A stretch of 64,000 nucleotides of DNA from Flavicella sp965243265 (GCA_965243265.1 CBDEUL010000003.1:1-64000); one strand, 5' to 3'; numbered from the stretch's first letter, positions 46,469 to 55,668 are shown. The notes: generated by a model from the sequence alone, not told the origin. Numbers and translations are program-made.

Positions 46469-46676
46469 TCTTTTTGCAAATCAGTTTTTATTTTTATAAG
46501 GTTCTAAAATACAGTTATTTTATTTATTCATTTTACGGTTTTCCTCATTTCTTTCGGGCGTTGGCTAAAAACAGCTCTTTTGGTTTTTTCAGCGTTGGCT
46601 TTTGTGTCGGCAAAAAACCAAATGTGCTGTTTGTGCGGCTGGTTTCAGCTTGCTTACAACTTGTTATATCCTAACT
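46469..46676. repeat. right flank of the operon, with cassette-end-like sequence
   Basis: After the operon start this 208-base stretch has an AT-rich promoter-like part (46470-46550), then GCGTTGGC-rich sequence related to 40315-40426. It ends CAGCTTGCTTACAACTTGTTATATCC, which partly complements the right end of repeat copy 2 (CACGTTGTTGTAAGCTG on the plus strand). The two outer ends of the operon unit are therefore in inverted orientation. Confidence 0.5.
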
Positions 46677-46721
46677 AAAGGTGCGTTTATCCCATTTTAT
46701 TTTCCGGATAAACGCACCTTT
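46677..46721. other. perfect 16-base hairpin at the island's right edge
   Basis: AAAGGTGCGTTTATCC at 46677-46692 and its exact complement at 46706-46721 enclose a 13-base loop. There is no T run on either side in the transcribed direction, so it is not a standard terminator, although it lies 54 bases downstream of the mechanosensitive channel gene. AGGTGC occurs again at 46732 and 46769. Confidence 0.7.
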
Positions 46722-46774
46722 AGCGTTTGTTTAGGTGCTTTTTAAATCAATTTTGTGTCCGTTTAATTAAGGTG

Positions 46775-49243
46775 CTATTGAAATTTATTTGAGTCTTTAG
46801 GTTTAGAGCTGCTGTGTGGCATGCTCTTAAGATGAATGTCTTGCTGTGGAAAAGGTATTTCAATACCATGTTCTTTGAACTTATTATAGATAGAGATAGA
46901 TACATTACTTCTTGCACTTAAACCATTTTCATTGTGTACCCAAAAACGTAGTTTAAAATTTAAGGAGTATTCTCCAAAATCATTAAGCAGTGGTAATGGT
47001 GGTGGCGATTTTAATACAGTATCGTTTTCTAAAGCAGCTTCAGATAATATTTTAAGAACCTTATTTGGATTAGCGTTGTAGGTAGTTCCAATTTTAATTT
47101 CTAATCTTTTTATACTATCTGAGAGTGTCCAGTTGATTAGGTTGTTTGAGATAAGGTTGTTGTTGGGTACTACTACTTCGGCTCCATCAAAAGTACTGAT
47201 GTTGGAAGAACGAACACCAATTCTATTTACAGTACCTAATAGATTGTCTACCTCAACAGTATCACCAGGTAAGATAGGGCGTTCAAAAACAAGGATCAAT
47301 CCAGATACAAAGTTTGAAATTACTGTTTGTAGCCCAAAACCAATACCTAATCCAAGTGCTCCAGCCATTAGGTTAAATTTACTCAAGTCGATTCCTAAAG
47401 AGGAAAGGGCAAGCATAATTCCAAAAGCAAAGATGAAATACCTGATAACTAATGAAATTGCAGCAGGAACTCCTTTAGGAAGTGATATGATATTAAAGAG
47501 AGTAGTATCGTCTCCAAAAGCAAACGAAATTAATTTGGTGATAATATAAGAGACTGTTAAGATTAAAAGAAAACTAAGGATAGATCCAATAGTAAAAGTT
47601 ACATCTCCAACAGTATAAGCTTCGGTTAATACATCATTTAAAAATTGATTGATGTATTGAAAAACATCTACCATTTTAAGGAAAAGTATAATTCCTAGAC
47701 CTACCATTACTATTCGAATAGTTTTGAAAGCTCTTTTTAGAATTTTTCTTTTCGTTTTTGTACTGGATACTTCTTTTTTACTGTAATGCTTGTGAACAAT
47801 TAAAATAGTTGCACTTTTTGTAATTAATAAGAGGTAATAAAAAATCATTACAATAACTCCACTTCGAGTACATATCTTAAGAGTGGTTTCTGTAAGGTTG
47901 GTGTATCCTAATATATTTGATATAATAGAAATGCTACACAATATATATAGTATAGGTGCTGCTTTTATAATATACCTACTAAAGTATCCGATGTTTAAAG
48001 ATTTTGCCTTTTTGGGTGTAGGGATAATAAGGTATGTGGTAATAAAAACAAATACAGCCATTAGGAGTAAATACAATTTATATTGTCCAATGGTAAGCCA
48101 TAGATATGTTTTTGTAAGGTCTATAAAATAAAAAAGTACCACAAAGAACAATACTTTTTTATAGAGCTCTCTGATATTCGATTGAATTAGGGGAGTAATA
48201 ATCAGTAGGGCTAGTAGTGATAAAGTATCATCAAAAAGCTTTGGGGTGTTTATAAATGTATATTTAGCGGCTAAAAAAGACAGGAATAATATAATTGATA
48301 GAGAGAAGTTCTGAAGGTTGTTTTTTGCTTTGACCGTTTCTGAACTGGTATCGTAAATTTTACTTTTCAGAAGTTGTCTTTTTAGGTATAAAATAATTAA
48401 AGCAATACATGCTACAATGATTAAATACAAATTTAAGTTCTCTTCGCTGGTTTTTATTAACTTAATGAGGTCTGTTAAGTTTTTAGAAAGTGACTCAGAG
48501 TTTTCTTTTCTTATTTTTTCATCTTCATTCGGTTCGAAAGAGAATTTCCAAATAGGGTCATGTCTTAAATATAAAAGATCATAAACCTCAGAGTTTTTAA
48601 GTTCATTTAGTTGAACAATAACATCTTTTGAGTCGACAATTTGTAGGCTAACTTTAGATTCTAATTTTAAAAGGGCATTGTTTTCTGTTGAAATAGTAGC
48701 TTCTAATTTTGTTATTTCATTTAAAACTAGGTTTACACTCTTTAAAATTTCAATAGGAATTTTTTTCTCTTTAGCATTGTCATATGTTAGTTCCCATGTT
48801 TTTTTATTAAAACTAACTTTATCTGCCAATGCAGTGTTTTTCTTGGCATGTTTGTTTATGGTATTTTGCCAATCATTTAAAAAATCTATATATCCACTCC
48901 ATTTTTTTAGTAAAATATTTACTTTGAGTCTGTTAGGGTGTGCTTTTATGAAATTTTCAGTACTCTTTTTTTGATCTCTTATAAAGTTAGAATAGGGAGG
49001 TAGTAAAGAATCTATTTCTATAATAACTCCTTTTTGTTCTAACGTTTTATAAGCTGTTTTTATACTTTCTTTGGCTTCCTCTATTTGATCAATAATATTG
49101 ATGGTAGGTATTAGTTTCGGCTTTTCAACGTTTGTTGAGTCGGCAGTTTTTAAAACCTTATTTTCTTGTGAAAAAGAAGTATTTACATTGAGTACGATTG
49201 CTAGTACAACAAGTTTGATACAAATAGAGCTAATAATCTTCAT
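46775..49243 (-). CDS. MscS-type mechanosensitive ion channel, long (MscK-like)
   Basis: The 822 residues start with a signal peptide and a coiled-coil periplasmic region (about 30-270). About eleven membrane helices and a C-terminal MscS core follow: the pore helix LMAGALGLGIGFGLQTVISNFVSGL near 630-655, then ERPILPGDTVEVDNLLGTVNRIGVRSS, the beta domain of MscS. The channel would open on membrane tension and release solutes on osmotic downshock. It is the first backbone gene to the right of the island. Confidence 0.9.
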   Translation of the reverse strand: MKIISSICIKLVVLAIVLNVNTSFSQENKVLKTADSTNVEKPKLIPTINIIDQIEEAKESIKTAYKTLEQKGVIIEIDSLLPPYSNFIRDQKKSTENFIKAHPNRLKVNILLKKWSGYIDFLNDWQNTINKHAKKNTALADKVSFNKKTWELTYDNAKEKKIPIEILKSVNLVLNEITKLEATISTENNALLKLESKVSLQIVDSKDVIVQLNELKNSEVYDLLYLRHDPIWKFSFEPNEDEKIRKENSESLSKNLTDLIKLIKTSEENLNLYLIIVACIALIILYLKRQLLKSKIYDTSSETVKAKNNLQNFSLSIILFLSFLAAKYTFINTPKLFDDTLSLLALLIITPLIQSNIRELYKKVLFFVVLFYFIDLTKTYLWLTIGQYKLYLLLMAVFVFITTYLIIPTPKKAKSLNIGYFSRYIIKAAPILYILCSISIISNILGYTNLTETTLKICTRSGVIVMIFYYLLLITKSATILIVHKHYSKKEVSSTKTKRKILKRAFKTIRIVMVGLGIILFLKMVDVFQYINQFLNDVLTEAYTVGDVTFTIGSILSFLLILTVSYIITKLISFAFGDDTTLFNIISLPKGVPAAISLVIRYFIFAFGIMLALSSLGIDLSKFNLMAGALGLGIGFGLQTVISNFVSGLILVFERPILPGDTVEVDNLLGTVNRIGVRSSNISTFDGAEVVVPNNNLISNNLINWTLSDSIKRLEIKIGTTYNANPNKVLKILSEAALENDTVLKSPPPLPLLNDFGEYSLNFKLRFWVHNENGLSARSNVSISIYNKFKEHGIEIPFPQQDIHLKSMPHSSSKPKDSNKFQ

Positions 49244-49257
49244 AATTTGGGACTCAA

Positions 49258-50469
49258 TTATTTTTTAATAGGAAGCCATTTTTTCAAGGTAGCACATCTC
49301 CAAATCCATTCAATAGGACCAAATTTATAGTATATAAACCATAAGTTACTATACAAAAGTTGAAGGGTTAGCATTGTTGCTCCGATATAATATATAGATT
49401 CTAATGAAAGCAATCCAAAATATTCAAAAAGGTTTACAAAAGGGTAAAAGATAAAAATACCAAGTACTGTTTGACCTACGTATGATGTTAGTGACATACG
49501 ACCGTAGTTTTTTAACCATGTGAATAGATAAAATTTTGGAAACTTATTTACCAATATGGCTAAAAAGCAGATGTAAAATAAACTTAGGTTTATTTGTCCA
49601 ATTTCGTGTACTAATCTAGAAAGAACATCTCCCCAGTTTTTTGAAAACTCAGCAGGGCCTCCTTTTAATTGCATAGAAATAGCAGTAAAACTAACTCCTA
49701 TAATTGAAAAGATAAGTGCATTTTTCCATTTCAAGGCTCCTTTAGTAAAAAACTGAATGTTATACAGGTAAGATCCTAAAAAGAATAAACCTAAAATTTT
49801 AAAAGGTCTTCCTGAAGGAATAAAATCATACCAACGCCACATTAAGTTGTGTAAGTTTGTTTGAATTGCAGTAAGAAAGTTTTCCGATCGAAATCCGGCA
49901 ACAACCATTTCCGGAGTCATATCTGGGTATGTTTTTAAGGCCGTCTTTTTTATTTCTATAAGCTCTGTAGAGAAAGTGTACATGTACACAATGTCTAAAA
50001 CAACAGGGATAAAATAAAAGATAAGTGCATAGGGTAATAGTTTAGATGGTGGTGTTTTTCTAAGTGCTAGCAATACCATTCCTACTAAAGCATAGAGAGT
50101 TAAAATATCTCCAGACCAAAAGGTAGCATGAATAAAACCAATACATAAAAGTAAAATCATACGTCTAAAATACATAGGGGCAAAGGCAGGATTGTCTTTG
50201 TTTTTGCTCACTTGCATGTAAAATCCAATACCAAAAAGAATAGAGAATATGGTATAGAACTTAGTATCTATAAAGAATTTTAAAAAATCGTAAATAAGAA
50301 AATCCGTTTCAAAGTTTCCGATATTTTTTATTTTATCAAAGGATAAAAATTTGAATCCACTCCAGCTTAAAATATTGGCAAAAAGAATTCCAGATAAGGC
50401 AAAGCCTCTTAAAACATCAAGGAATACAATTCTATCTTTAGCGGCAGTTGGTTGTGGTGCTTGTGACAT
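49258..50469 (-). CDS. DUF418 membrane protein
   Basis: The 403-residue polytopic protein starts after a short cytoplasmic segment with DVLRGFALSGILFANI, the DUF418/DUF1624 (YeiB-like) N-terminal signature. The C-terminal DUF418 domain holds SLTSYVGQTVLGIFIFYPF. It has about ten helices. The function is unknown; members are sometimes placed among acyltransferase-3-like proteins. It lies 15 bases upstream of the MscS gene and may share its mRNA. Confidence 0.85.
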   Translation of the reverse strand: MSQAPQPTAAKDRIVFLDVLRGFALSGILFANILSWSGFKFLSFDKIKNIGNFETDFLIYDFLKFFIDTKFYTIFSILFGIGFYMQVSKNKDNPAFAPMYFRRMILLLCIGFIHATFWSGDILTLYALVGMVLLALRKTPPSKLLPYALIFYFIPVVLDIVYMYTFSTELIEIKKTALKTYPDMTPEMVVAGFRSENFLTAIQTNLHNLMWRWYDFIPSGRPFKILGLFFLGSYLYNIQFFTKGALKWKNALIFSIIGVSFTAISMQLKGGPAEFSKNWGDVLSRLVHEIGQINLSLFYICFLAILVNKFPKFYLFTWLKNYGRMSLTSYVGQTVLGIFIFYPFVNLFEYFGLLSLESIYYIGATMLTLQLLYSNLWFIYYKFGPIEWIWRCATLKKWLPIKK

Positions 50470-50593
50470 GTATATGTATAGTAAATTAAATTTAGTAATG
50501 AGGGAACTAAGATATAGTTTTTGTTGGTTATAAAAAACTCACTTTAGTCCCTGTTTCTTTAATTGGAAAGGGTAAATGAGAGGTTGTTATTTT

Positions 50594-50965
50594 TTAAACG
50601 TGTTGGTCTATTAATATAGGGTTTCCGTCAGGGTCTATTAAAATTATATTGGCAGGTCCAGAAGTGTTTTTATCAATCGGTTTGCTAACAGGTATTCCTT
50701 GGTTCATAAGGTGCTCTTGTATTGTTCTAATATCTTCAAAGGACTCAAGAGTATTTGCATTTTCGTCCCACCCAGGGTTAAAGGTTAGTATGTTTTTGTC
50801 GAACATTTTTTCAAAAAGACCGATTAACGTTTTGTCGTTTTTAAGTATCAAATATTTTTGTTCTATAGAGCCAGCAAAGACTGAAAAGCCTAATTTTTCA
50901 TAAAATTCTTTTGATACTTGAATATTTTGAACATTTAAGCTTACTGAGAAAGCACCTAATTCCAT
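50594..50965 (-). CDS. VOC-superfamily (glyoxalase-like) protein
   Basis: The 123-residue product has one VOC fold: SLNVQNIQVSKEFYEKLGFSVFAG at the N-terminus and GPANIILIDPDGNPILIDQHV at the C-terminus, the two beta-alpha-beta units of the family. The metal ligands are not fully clear. It is a stand-alone gene; the substrate is unknown. Confidence 0.82.
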   Translation of the reverse strand: MELGAFSVSLNVQNIQVSKEFYEKLGFSVFAGSIEQKYLILKNDKTLIGLFEKMFDKNILTFNPGWDENANTLESFEDIRTIQEHLMNQGIPVSKPIDKNTSGPANIILIDPDGNPILIDQHV

Positions 50966-50990
50966 ATCGTGTTGTAGTTTAAAGTTATAT

Positions 50991-51037
50991 AAAAACCTGT
51001 CTTTTGAATTTAAAAATTTGAAAGACAGGTTGTTTTT
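50991..51037 (-). terminator. terminator of the arsenic operon
   Basis: On the minus strand AACCTGTCTTTC pairs with AAAGACAGGTT and is followed by TTTTATA, about 55 bases beyond the acr3 stop. Confidence 0.8.
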
Positions 51038-51088
51038 AAAGATATGAAATTTAGAGTTTACTACAGTGTCTATTTTGTAGTAAAGTAT

Positions 51089-52132
51089 CTAGCTTTTGAA
51101 GTAGTATTTTTTTCGAAGCCAAAAAGCAACTTTTACAAGTAAAATAAGTGCTGGAACTTCTACAAGAGGGCCAATAACACCTGTAAATGCTTGTCCCGAA
51201 TTTAAACCAAAAACAGCAATAGCAACTGCAATTGCTAGTTCAAAATTATTACCTGCAGCTGTAAATGAAATAGCTGCATTTTTATCATAGTCTGCTCCCA
51301 TTGCCTTGCTAAAAAAGAAACCAATAAAAAACATTAATGCAAAATAGATAAGCAATGGTACTGCAATAATAAGTACGTCCATTGGTATTTTAATAATCAA
51401 TTCTCCTTTTAAAGAAAACATGATAACAATTGTAAATAATAAGGCTATGAGTGTTAAGGGTGATATGGTTGGAATATATTTGGTGGTGTACCAATGTTCT
51501 CCTTTTAGTTTTACAAGAATCAGTCTGCTCAAAATTCCTAGTAAAAAGGGGATTCCTAAATAAATAGCGACACTTTCTGCAATGGTAGCTATAGAAATGT
51601 CTATAATAGCACCTTCAAAACCAAAATAAGGAGGCAATACAGTAATAAAAATCCAAGCATAAAAACTATAAGCAAATACTTGAAAAATACTGTTAAGTGC
51701 TACTAAGGCAGCTCCATATTCGCTACTTCCTTCTGCGAGGTCATTCCAAACCAATACCATTGCAATACAACGTGCCAATCCAATAAGTATAAGCCCTACC
51801 ATATACTCAGGGTAATCCCTTAGGAAGAGGATGGCAAGTACAAACATTAATAAAGGACCAATAATCCAATTAAGAACGAGCGATATTGAAAGGATTTTTG
51901 TGTTTTTAAAAACATTGGGGAGCAAAGCGTAATTTACTTTAGCCAATGGAGGGTACATCATTACAATAAGCCCAATAGCAATAGGAATATTAGTGGTTCC
52001 CTTGTTAAAGGAATTGATGAGGTTTGGAAAATTGGGAACAAAGTAACCAATTCCTATACCTATAGCCATCGCTGTAAAAATCCATAAGGTTAGATAGCTA
52101 TCTAAAAAATTTAGTTTCTTTTTTGAGCTCAT
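51089..52132 (-). CDS. acr3: arsenite efflux transporter, ACR3 family
   Basis: This carrier expels arsenite across the inner membrane. The 347 residues have ten helices and the ACR3 motifs LGLARCIAMVLVWNDLAEGS (with the essential Cys in helix 4) and AISFTAAGNNFELAIAVAIAVFG. The start overlaps the end of the arsC-like gene by four bases (ATGA). It is the last gene of an arsR-DUF6428-arsC-acr3 operon. Confidence 0.95.
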   Translation of the reverse strand: MSSKKKLNFLDSYLTLWIFTAMAIGIGIGYFVPNFPNLINSFNKGTTNIPIAIGLIVMMYPPLAKVNYALLPNVFKNTKILSISLVLNWIIGPLLMFVLAILFLRDYPEYMVGLILIGLARCIAMVLVWNDLAEGSSEYGAALVALNSIFQVFAYSFYAWIFITVLPPYFGFEGAIIDISIATIAESVAIYLGIPFLLGILSRLILVKLKGEHWYTTKYIPTISPLTLIALLFTIVIMFSLKGELIIKIPMDVLIIAVPLLIYFALMFFIGFFFSKAMGADYDKNAAISFTAAGNNFELAIAVAIAVFGLNSGQAFTGVIGPLVEVPALILLVKVAFWLRKKYYFKS

Positions 52133-52761
52133 GATTGTACGTTAATTTGTGAAAAAACATAGTATAATTCTGTAGCAATTTGTTTGCTTCGTTCGTCATA
52201 TTTTTCGGCTTGTTGAGGTGTGTTATCAAAAGCTTTAGGGTCTTCAAAAGTAATTGGAATTCTTTTTTCAGCCCCAGGAATAAAAGGACACCCTTGGTCT
52301 GCACTAGAGCAAGTAAGTATTGCTGCAAAATTGTTTTCAGGGTTAAAAGGGTCATCATATTTTTTAGAAAAACCAATAACAGGGTGACTATCCGTATTGT
52401 ATGCAATACTATAAATAGGGTTGGTGCCTTCTGAAAGGGTATCTACTTTAAAACCAGTATTTTTTAATGTTTTGGCAACTACAGGAAAAAGAGCTGTTGC
52501 TTCAGTTCCTCCAGAATAGGTAAATACATTTTTAATATCAAAGTAAGCAGCTATTGTTTGTGCCCATATTTGCGACAAGTGACTTCTACGTGAATTGTGA
52601 GTACAAATAAAATTTAAATTGATGTTTGAATTAGCAGTAACTTTTTCTTGAATGTATTCTATAAGAGGGTTCAGAATTTCTTTACGTTCATTGCTTATAG
52701 ATGAACTGTTTAAAGAATTAATTACAGTGTTTATTTCTGAAAATAAAGATGTTTTCGACAT
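52129..52761 (-). CDS. arsC: arsenate reductase, low-molecular-weight phosphatase type
   Basis: The 210-residue protein has the P-loop LNFICTHNSRRSHLSQIWAQ (CX5R, catalytic Cys plus Arg) and a later DPFNPENNFAAILTCSSADQGCPF. That block holds extra cysteines for the disulfide cascade used in arsenate reduction. About 55 N-terminal residues precede the core, as in Bacteroidota homologues. It reduces arsenate to arsenite for export by Acr3. Confidence 0.88.
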   Translation of the reverse strand: MSKTSLFSEINTVINSLNSSSISNERKEILNPLIEYIQEKVTANSNINLNFICTHNSRRSHLSQIWAQTIAAYFDIKNVFTYSGGTEATALFPVVAKTLKNTGFKVDTLSEGTNPIYSIAYNTDSHPVIGFSKKYDDPFNPENNFAAILTCSSADQGCPFIPGAEKRIPITFEDPKAFDNTPQQAEKYDERSKQIATELYYVFSQINVQS

Positions 52762-52776
52762 TTTTTGAGTGTTTAA

Positions 52777-53241
52777 TTAACAGCATCCAGAGTTAGGAGT
52801 ACATGTATTCTGTTGGATGTTAGAAATTTTTATTCTTGGTTTTTCTTCTGGAATTCCACAATTGTCTTTAGCTAAGCAGTCTGTCAATTTTGTGGTTAAT
52901 AAAAAGTTTTTTCCATCAAAGTCTAATCCATATTTACCAATAGTAGTGTCTTGGTATTCTACTTCAATTTCTAGATCGTTTAATTTTAAAACTTTTTCTG
53001 ATAATTCTATAATATCAATAAGTTTTTCGGGATGTAATCTATGGTCGTAGTCGTTTGCATTCCATAATTGAAAATTGATAACTTCTTCATCTCTTAAAGT
53101 ACCTCCACAATCAATAAATTTTTTAGAGATTTGACCAATTTCAGTAACATGAAAATGATTAGGGACTAATGTACCATTAGGTAATTGAAAAGCTATTTCG
53201 TTCAAGCTTTTAAGGGTTTGTTTAACTTCTGATAGTTTCAT
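52777..53241 (-). CDS. DUF6428 protein of the ars operon
   Basis: The 154-residue protein begins MKLSEVKQTLKSLNEIAFQL and includes LVPNHFHVTEIGQISKKFIDCGG. It ends with a cysteine-rich tail (QNTCTPNSGCC) after an internal CLAKDNCGIPEEKP. Proteins of this type regularly stand between arsR and arsC in Bacteroidota. The Cys tail suggests As(III) or Zn binding; that is inference. Confidence 0.8.
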   Translation of the reverse strand: MKLSEVKQTLKSLNEIAFQLPNGTLVPNHFHVTEIGQISKKFIDCGGTLRDEEVINFQLWNANDYDHRLHPEKLIDIIELSEKVLKLNDLEIEVEYQDTTIGKYGLDFDGKNFLLTTKLTDCLAKDNCGIPEEKPRIKISNIQQNTCTPNSGCC

Positions 53242-53262
53242 GATTTAATTTGTTTTGTATGT

Positions 53263-53595
53263 TTAACAACAAGTGTTTTTTAAATTATTGTCTAGGTTGA
53301 TAAAGTTAGAGACTGTAGTTTTCATCGCATTCCAGTTTTCTTTATGAATACAATAGCAAACACTAGTACCATCTATAGTTCCTTGAATTAAACCTAAGTT
53401 TTTAAGTTCTTTTAGATGTTGAGAAATGGTAGGTTGTGCAAGTCCAATTTCAGCAACTAAATCTCCACATACACAAGCATCTATTTTAAATAAATATTGT
53501 AGAATAGCTACTCTAGCAGGGTGACCAAAGGCTTTTAAAAATGAAGCTATTTGATTTTGTTCAAGGGTAAATTTTTCTGTTTTTGTGACTCCCAT
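53263..53595 (-). CDS. arsR: ArsR-family transcriptional repressor
   Basis: This 110-residue winged-helix repressor has FLKAFGHPARVAILQYL, the Cys pair DACVCGDLV in the metal-sensing helix (As(III) site of the ELCVCDL type), and the recognition helix LAQPTISQHLKELKNLGLI. It ends NTCC, which may add ligands. It is the first gene of the operon, so it likely represses it and is released by arsenite or antimonite. Confidence 0.92.
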   Translation of the reverse strand: MGVTKTEKFTLEQNQIASFLKAFGHPARVAILQYLFKIDACVCGDLVAEIGLAQPTISQHLKELKNLGLIQGTIDGTSVCYCIHKENWNAMKTTVSNFINLDNNLKNTCC

Positions 53596-53667
53596 TGTAT
53601 CTTGTATTTGTTTATTGCAATGTTACGATTAATATTGAGAATAAGTCTTAAAAAGTAAAAAAAACTA

Positions 53668-54717
53668 TTATTTTTTTTGAGCTACAATAATATCTCGTTT
53701 GATAGACTTGTCTACCATATGTTCAAATTGATTGTAAGGAGCTTCTGTAAAAACATGAAAGCTATGATTTAGAAAAATCTGTTCAAGTTTTTTCCTAGAG
53801 ACAACAAATGAATTCCAAGCAATAACAACGGTTCCTCCTTTTTTTAGGGTTAGTTGCCATTCAGGTAAGCATTGATTCAATAATTCAGAAGGATTTCTAG
53901 TAATTGAATTGGAATTATTACTGGTTGTGTTTCCATGTGCAACCCCATATGGAAGGTCTCCAATGATAAGATGAAATTCTTCTTTTTTGAAATATTTAGA
54001 TGTCTTTAAAGTGTTTCCGTTAACAAGGGTTAGTTTTCTTTGAGTTTCTTTAGATTTAAATTCAATTTTGTTTTTAGCATATGAAAATTCATGAGCATAT
54101 ACAGCTTCAGACTTGTTTTTTCCATACACTTTTTTGGTATTAGAAAGGTGTTTGTAACGTTCTTTTTCAAGATATTTTTTAAAAAATACAGTAGTATCGT
54201 GTACAGAGTTTTTTTCAATTTCTACACCAGTTACATCAAATCCATAGACGGTTCCTTCAAAAAGGGTAGTTCCTTTCCCAGCCACAGGGTCTAATAAATG
54301 AATTGTATCCGAATAATTAAAATTACTAGAGAGTAAAGCAACATTAATCATCATTTTAGTAAACAATTCGTTTGTTTTCCCTGCATATTTTTGAATAGAA
54401 CTTATTTTAGGATCAATGAGTTCATAATTCAGTTTCTGGATAGGGTAAAGGTATGTGTCATCAGATAGTAAGTGACGTTTAAAGAGAGCGAAAACAAAAG
54501 AAAGTTTAGAAAGGATCTCCAAATCAGAAGGGGTGATTTCTTTTTTTGTGTGGAGCTCTAAATATCTGATATTATTAATGTTGGTGATTTCAATTTTTTC
54601 ACAATTAGATGCTAGTTTTCGGCTTGCAATCTTGAGTTCTGCCAGGGCTAATTCTCCAGATAAATTATAGTACACCCTGTTGTGACCAGGGTTTTGTAGT
54701 ATTAAATAGCTGTGCAT
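53668..54717 (-). CDS. TRM11-like tRNA/RNA methyltransferase
   Basis: The start at 54717 (MHSYLILQNPGHNRVYY) is preferred over 54747 because the extra ten residues are not conserved-looking. The protein has 349 residues. A long N-terminal RNA-binding part precedes a Rossmann methyltransferase with LLDPVAGKGTTLFEG (SAM loop) and the catalytic IGDLPYGVAHG (DLPY, an NPPY-like motif typical of N2-guanosine methylation), then GGTVVIAWNS. The target base is not known. Confidence 0.8.
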   Translation of the reverse strand: MHSYLILQNPGHNRVYYNLSGELALAELKIASRKLASNCEKIEITNINNIRYLELHTKKEITPSDLEILSKLSFVFALFKRHLLSDDTYLYPIQKLNYELIDPKISSIQKYAGKTNELFTKMMINVALLSSNFNYSDTIHLLDPVAGKGTTLFEGTVYGFDVTGVEIEKNSVHDTTVFFKKYLEKERYKHLSNTKKVYGKNKSEAVYAHEFSYAKNKIEFKSKETQRKLTLVNGNTLKTSKYFKKEEFHLIIGDLPYGVAHGNTTSNNSNSITRNPSELLNQCLPEWQLTLKKGGTVVIAWNSFVVSRKKLEQIFLNHSFHVFTEAPYNQFEHMVDKSIKRDIIVAQKK

Positions 54718-54861
54718 AAAAAAAATATTTCGTTTGGATTTTAACAAGACACAAAAAAATGGATTCCGTGTTTTTTGTTTTTCGGCGACGAATATAATTT
54801 TTTTTAAGATTTTAAAAAAAATAAAGTAACGATGGGGAAAAGACGAAGTAGGGATAAAATA

Positions 54862-54891
54862 AAAAGCGTTTATTAAGTAATAAACGCTTTT
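54862..54891. terminator. terminator of the barrel gene ending at 54897
   Basis: A perfect 14-base stem (AAAAGCGTTTATTA and complement) with a 2-base loop lies directly downstream of the minus-strand gene, with A/T runs at both sides. Confidence 0.85.
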
Positions 54892-54896
54892 CTAAT

Positions 54897-55568
54897 TTAG
54901 AAGCTTGTTCCAGCTCCAATAACGAGATTTGGTTCCCATTCTTCATAAGGCGAATTGGAATCTTGTATTAAGTCAAACAGTACATGAACAGAAATCCATG
55001 AACGTTTACTAGTTCTTTTTCTAAGACCAGCACCAGCCCACAGGTAAGGTACCCATTCTCTATTTTCAACAACATTGTTTGATTGGTCTACAGTATTGTA
55101 TTGGTAGTTGAATGCTTCTGGAGCTACGTGTAAATACAGTCCTTTAATAAGAAACCAACGTAAAAAAGTACCAAAACCGTAATTGTTATAGCTAAATTTT
55201 TCTTCTTGTTTATTTATTCTAATTTTTTGTTCAGAATAGGTATAGTACACTTTTATTCCTGTGTATAATGAAGGTTTTATGGCGTATCCAATAGTTGGGG
55301 CAACGGTAATAGAAGTATAATTACCAAAGGTAGCACCAAAAGTACCTCCAAAATAAAATCTTTTAATAAAAGGGGTTGAAGATTTTTTGTGTTTTGATTT
55401 TTTTTCTTCTTTCTCTGAAGCTTCTGTTTGTTGAACTGTGGATTGAGTAGTAGCTTGAGTTTCAGTTGTAGTTCCTGTAGTAGTTGTTTCTTCTTCAGTA
55501 GGTAGCGTTGTTTGTGAGTAACTCAGCATTGAAATACCAAAGACAAATAGTGTAATTATTTTTTTCAT
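54897..55568 (-). CDS. outer-membrane beta-barrel protein with Thr-rich linker
   Basis: The start at 55568 gives a signal peptide (MKKIITLFVFGISMLSYSQ). A Thr/Glu-rich low-complexity linker of about 45 residues is followed by a KSKHKKSS patch and then a barrel of about 150 residues. The barrel's strands are FYFGGTFGATFGNYTSITV, YTGIKVYYTYSEQK and LVIGAGTSF, the last with an aromatic C-terminus. The length is 223 residues. No specific function is recognised. Confidence 0.72.
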   Translation of the reverse strand: MKKIITLFVFGISMLSYSQTTLPTEEETTTTGTTTETQATTQSTVQQTEASEKEEKKSKHKKSSTPFIKRFYFGGTFGATFGNYTSITVAPTIGYAIKPSLYTGIKVYYTYSEQKIRINKQEEKFSYNNYGFGTFLRWFLIKGLYLHVAPEAFNYQYNTVDQSNNVVENREWVPYLWAGAGLRKRTSKRSWISVHVLFDLIQDSNSPYEEWEPNLVIGAGTSF

Positions 55569-55668
55569 ACGGGTCAGTGATTTTATAGGTAAAAGTACAA
55601 ATAAGCACAAAGACGTACAAATAAACAACCCCCTAGTTGATAGGGGGTGTTGTGTTTGTTAGGAGAAG

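Larger units (their letters stand above)
38390..46690 (-). mobile_element. accessory island of three cassette-like units
   Basis: All genes here lie on the minus strand. Each unit is followed on its 3' side by a related non-coding repeat: the GIY-YIG gene by a remnant at about 38400, the 284-residue gene by the copy at 39043-39247, and the four-gene operon by the copy at 40114-40314. The layout recalls integron-style gene plus recombination-site units, or a repeat-mediated island. No integrase, transposase or tRNA target is seen in the window, and the copies do not fit the attC core consensus. Confidence 0.5.

Noticed and set aside
52098..52406. 102-codon minus-strand frame inside the arsC-like gene
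   Set aside because: Low-complexity alternative frame of a clear gene.
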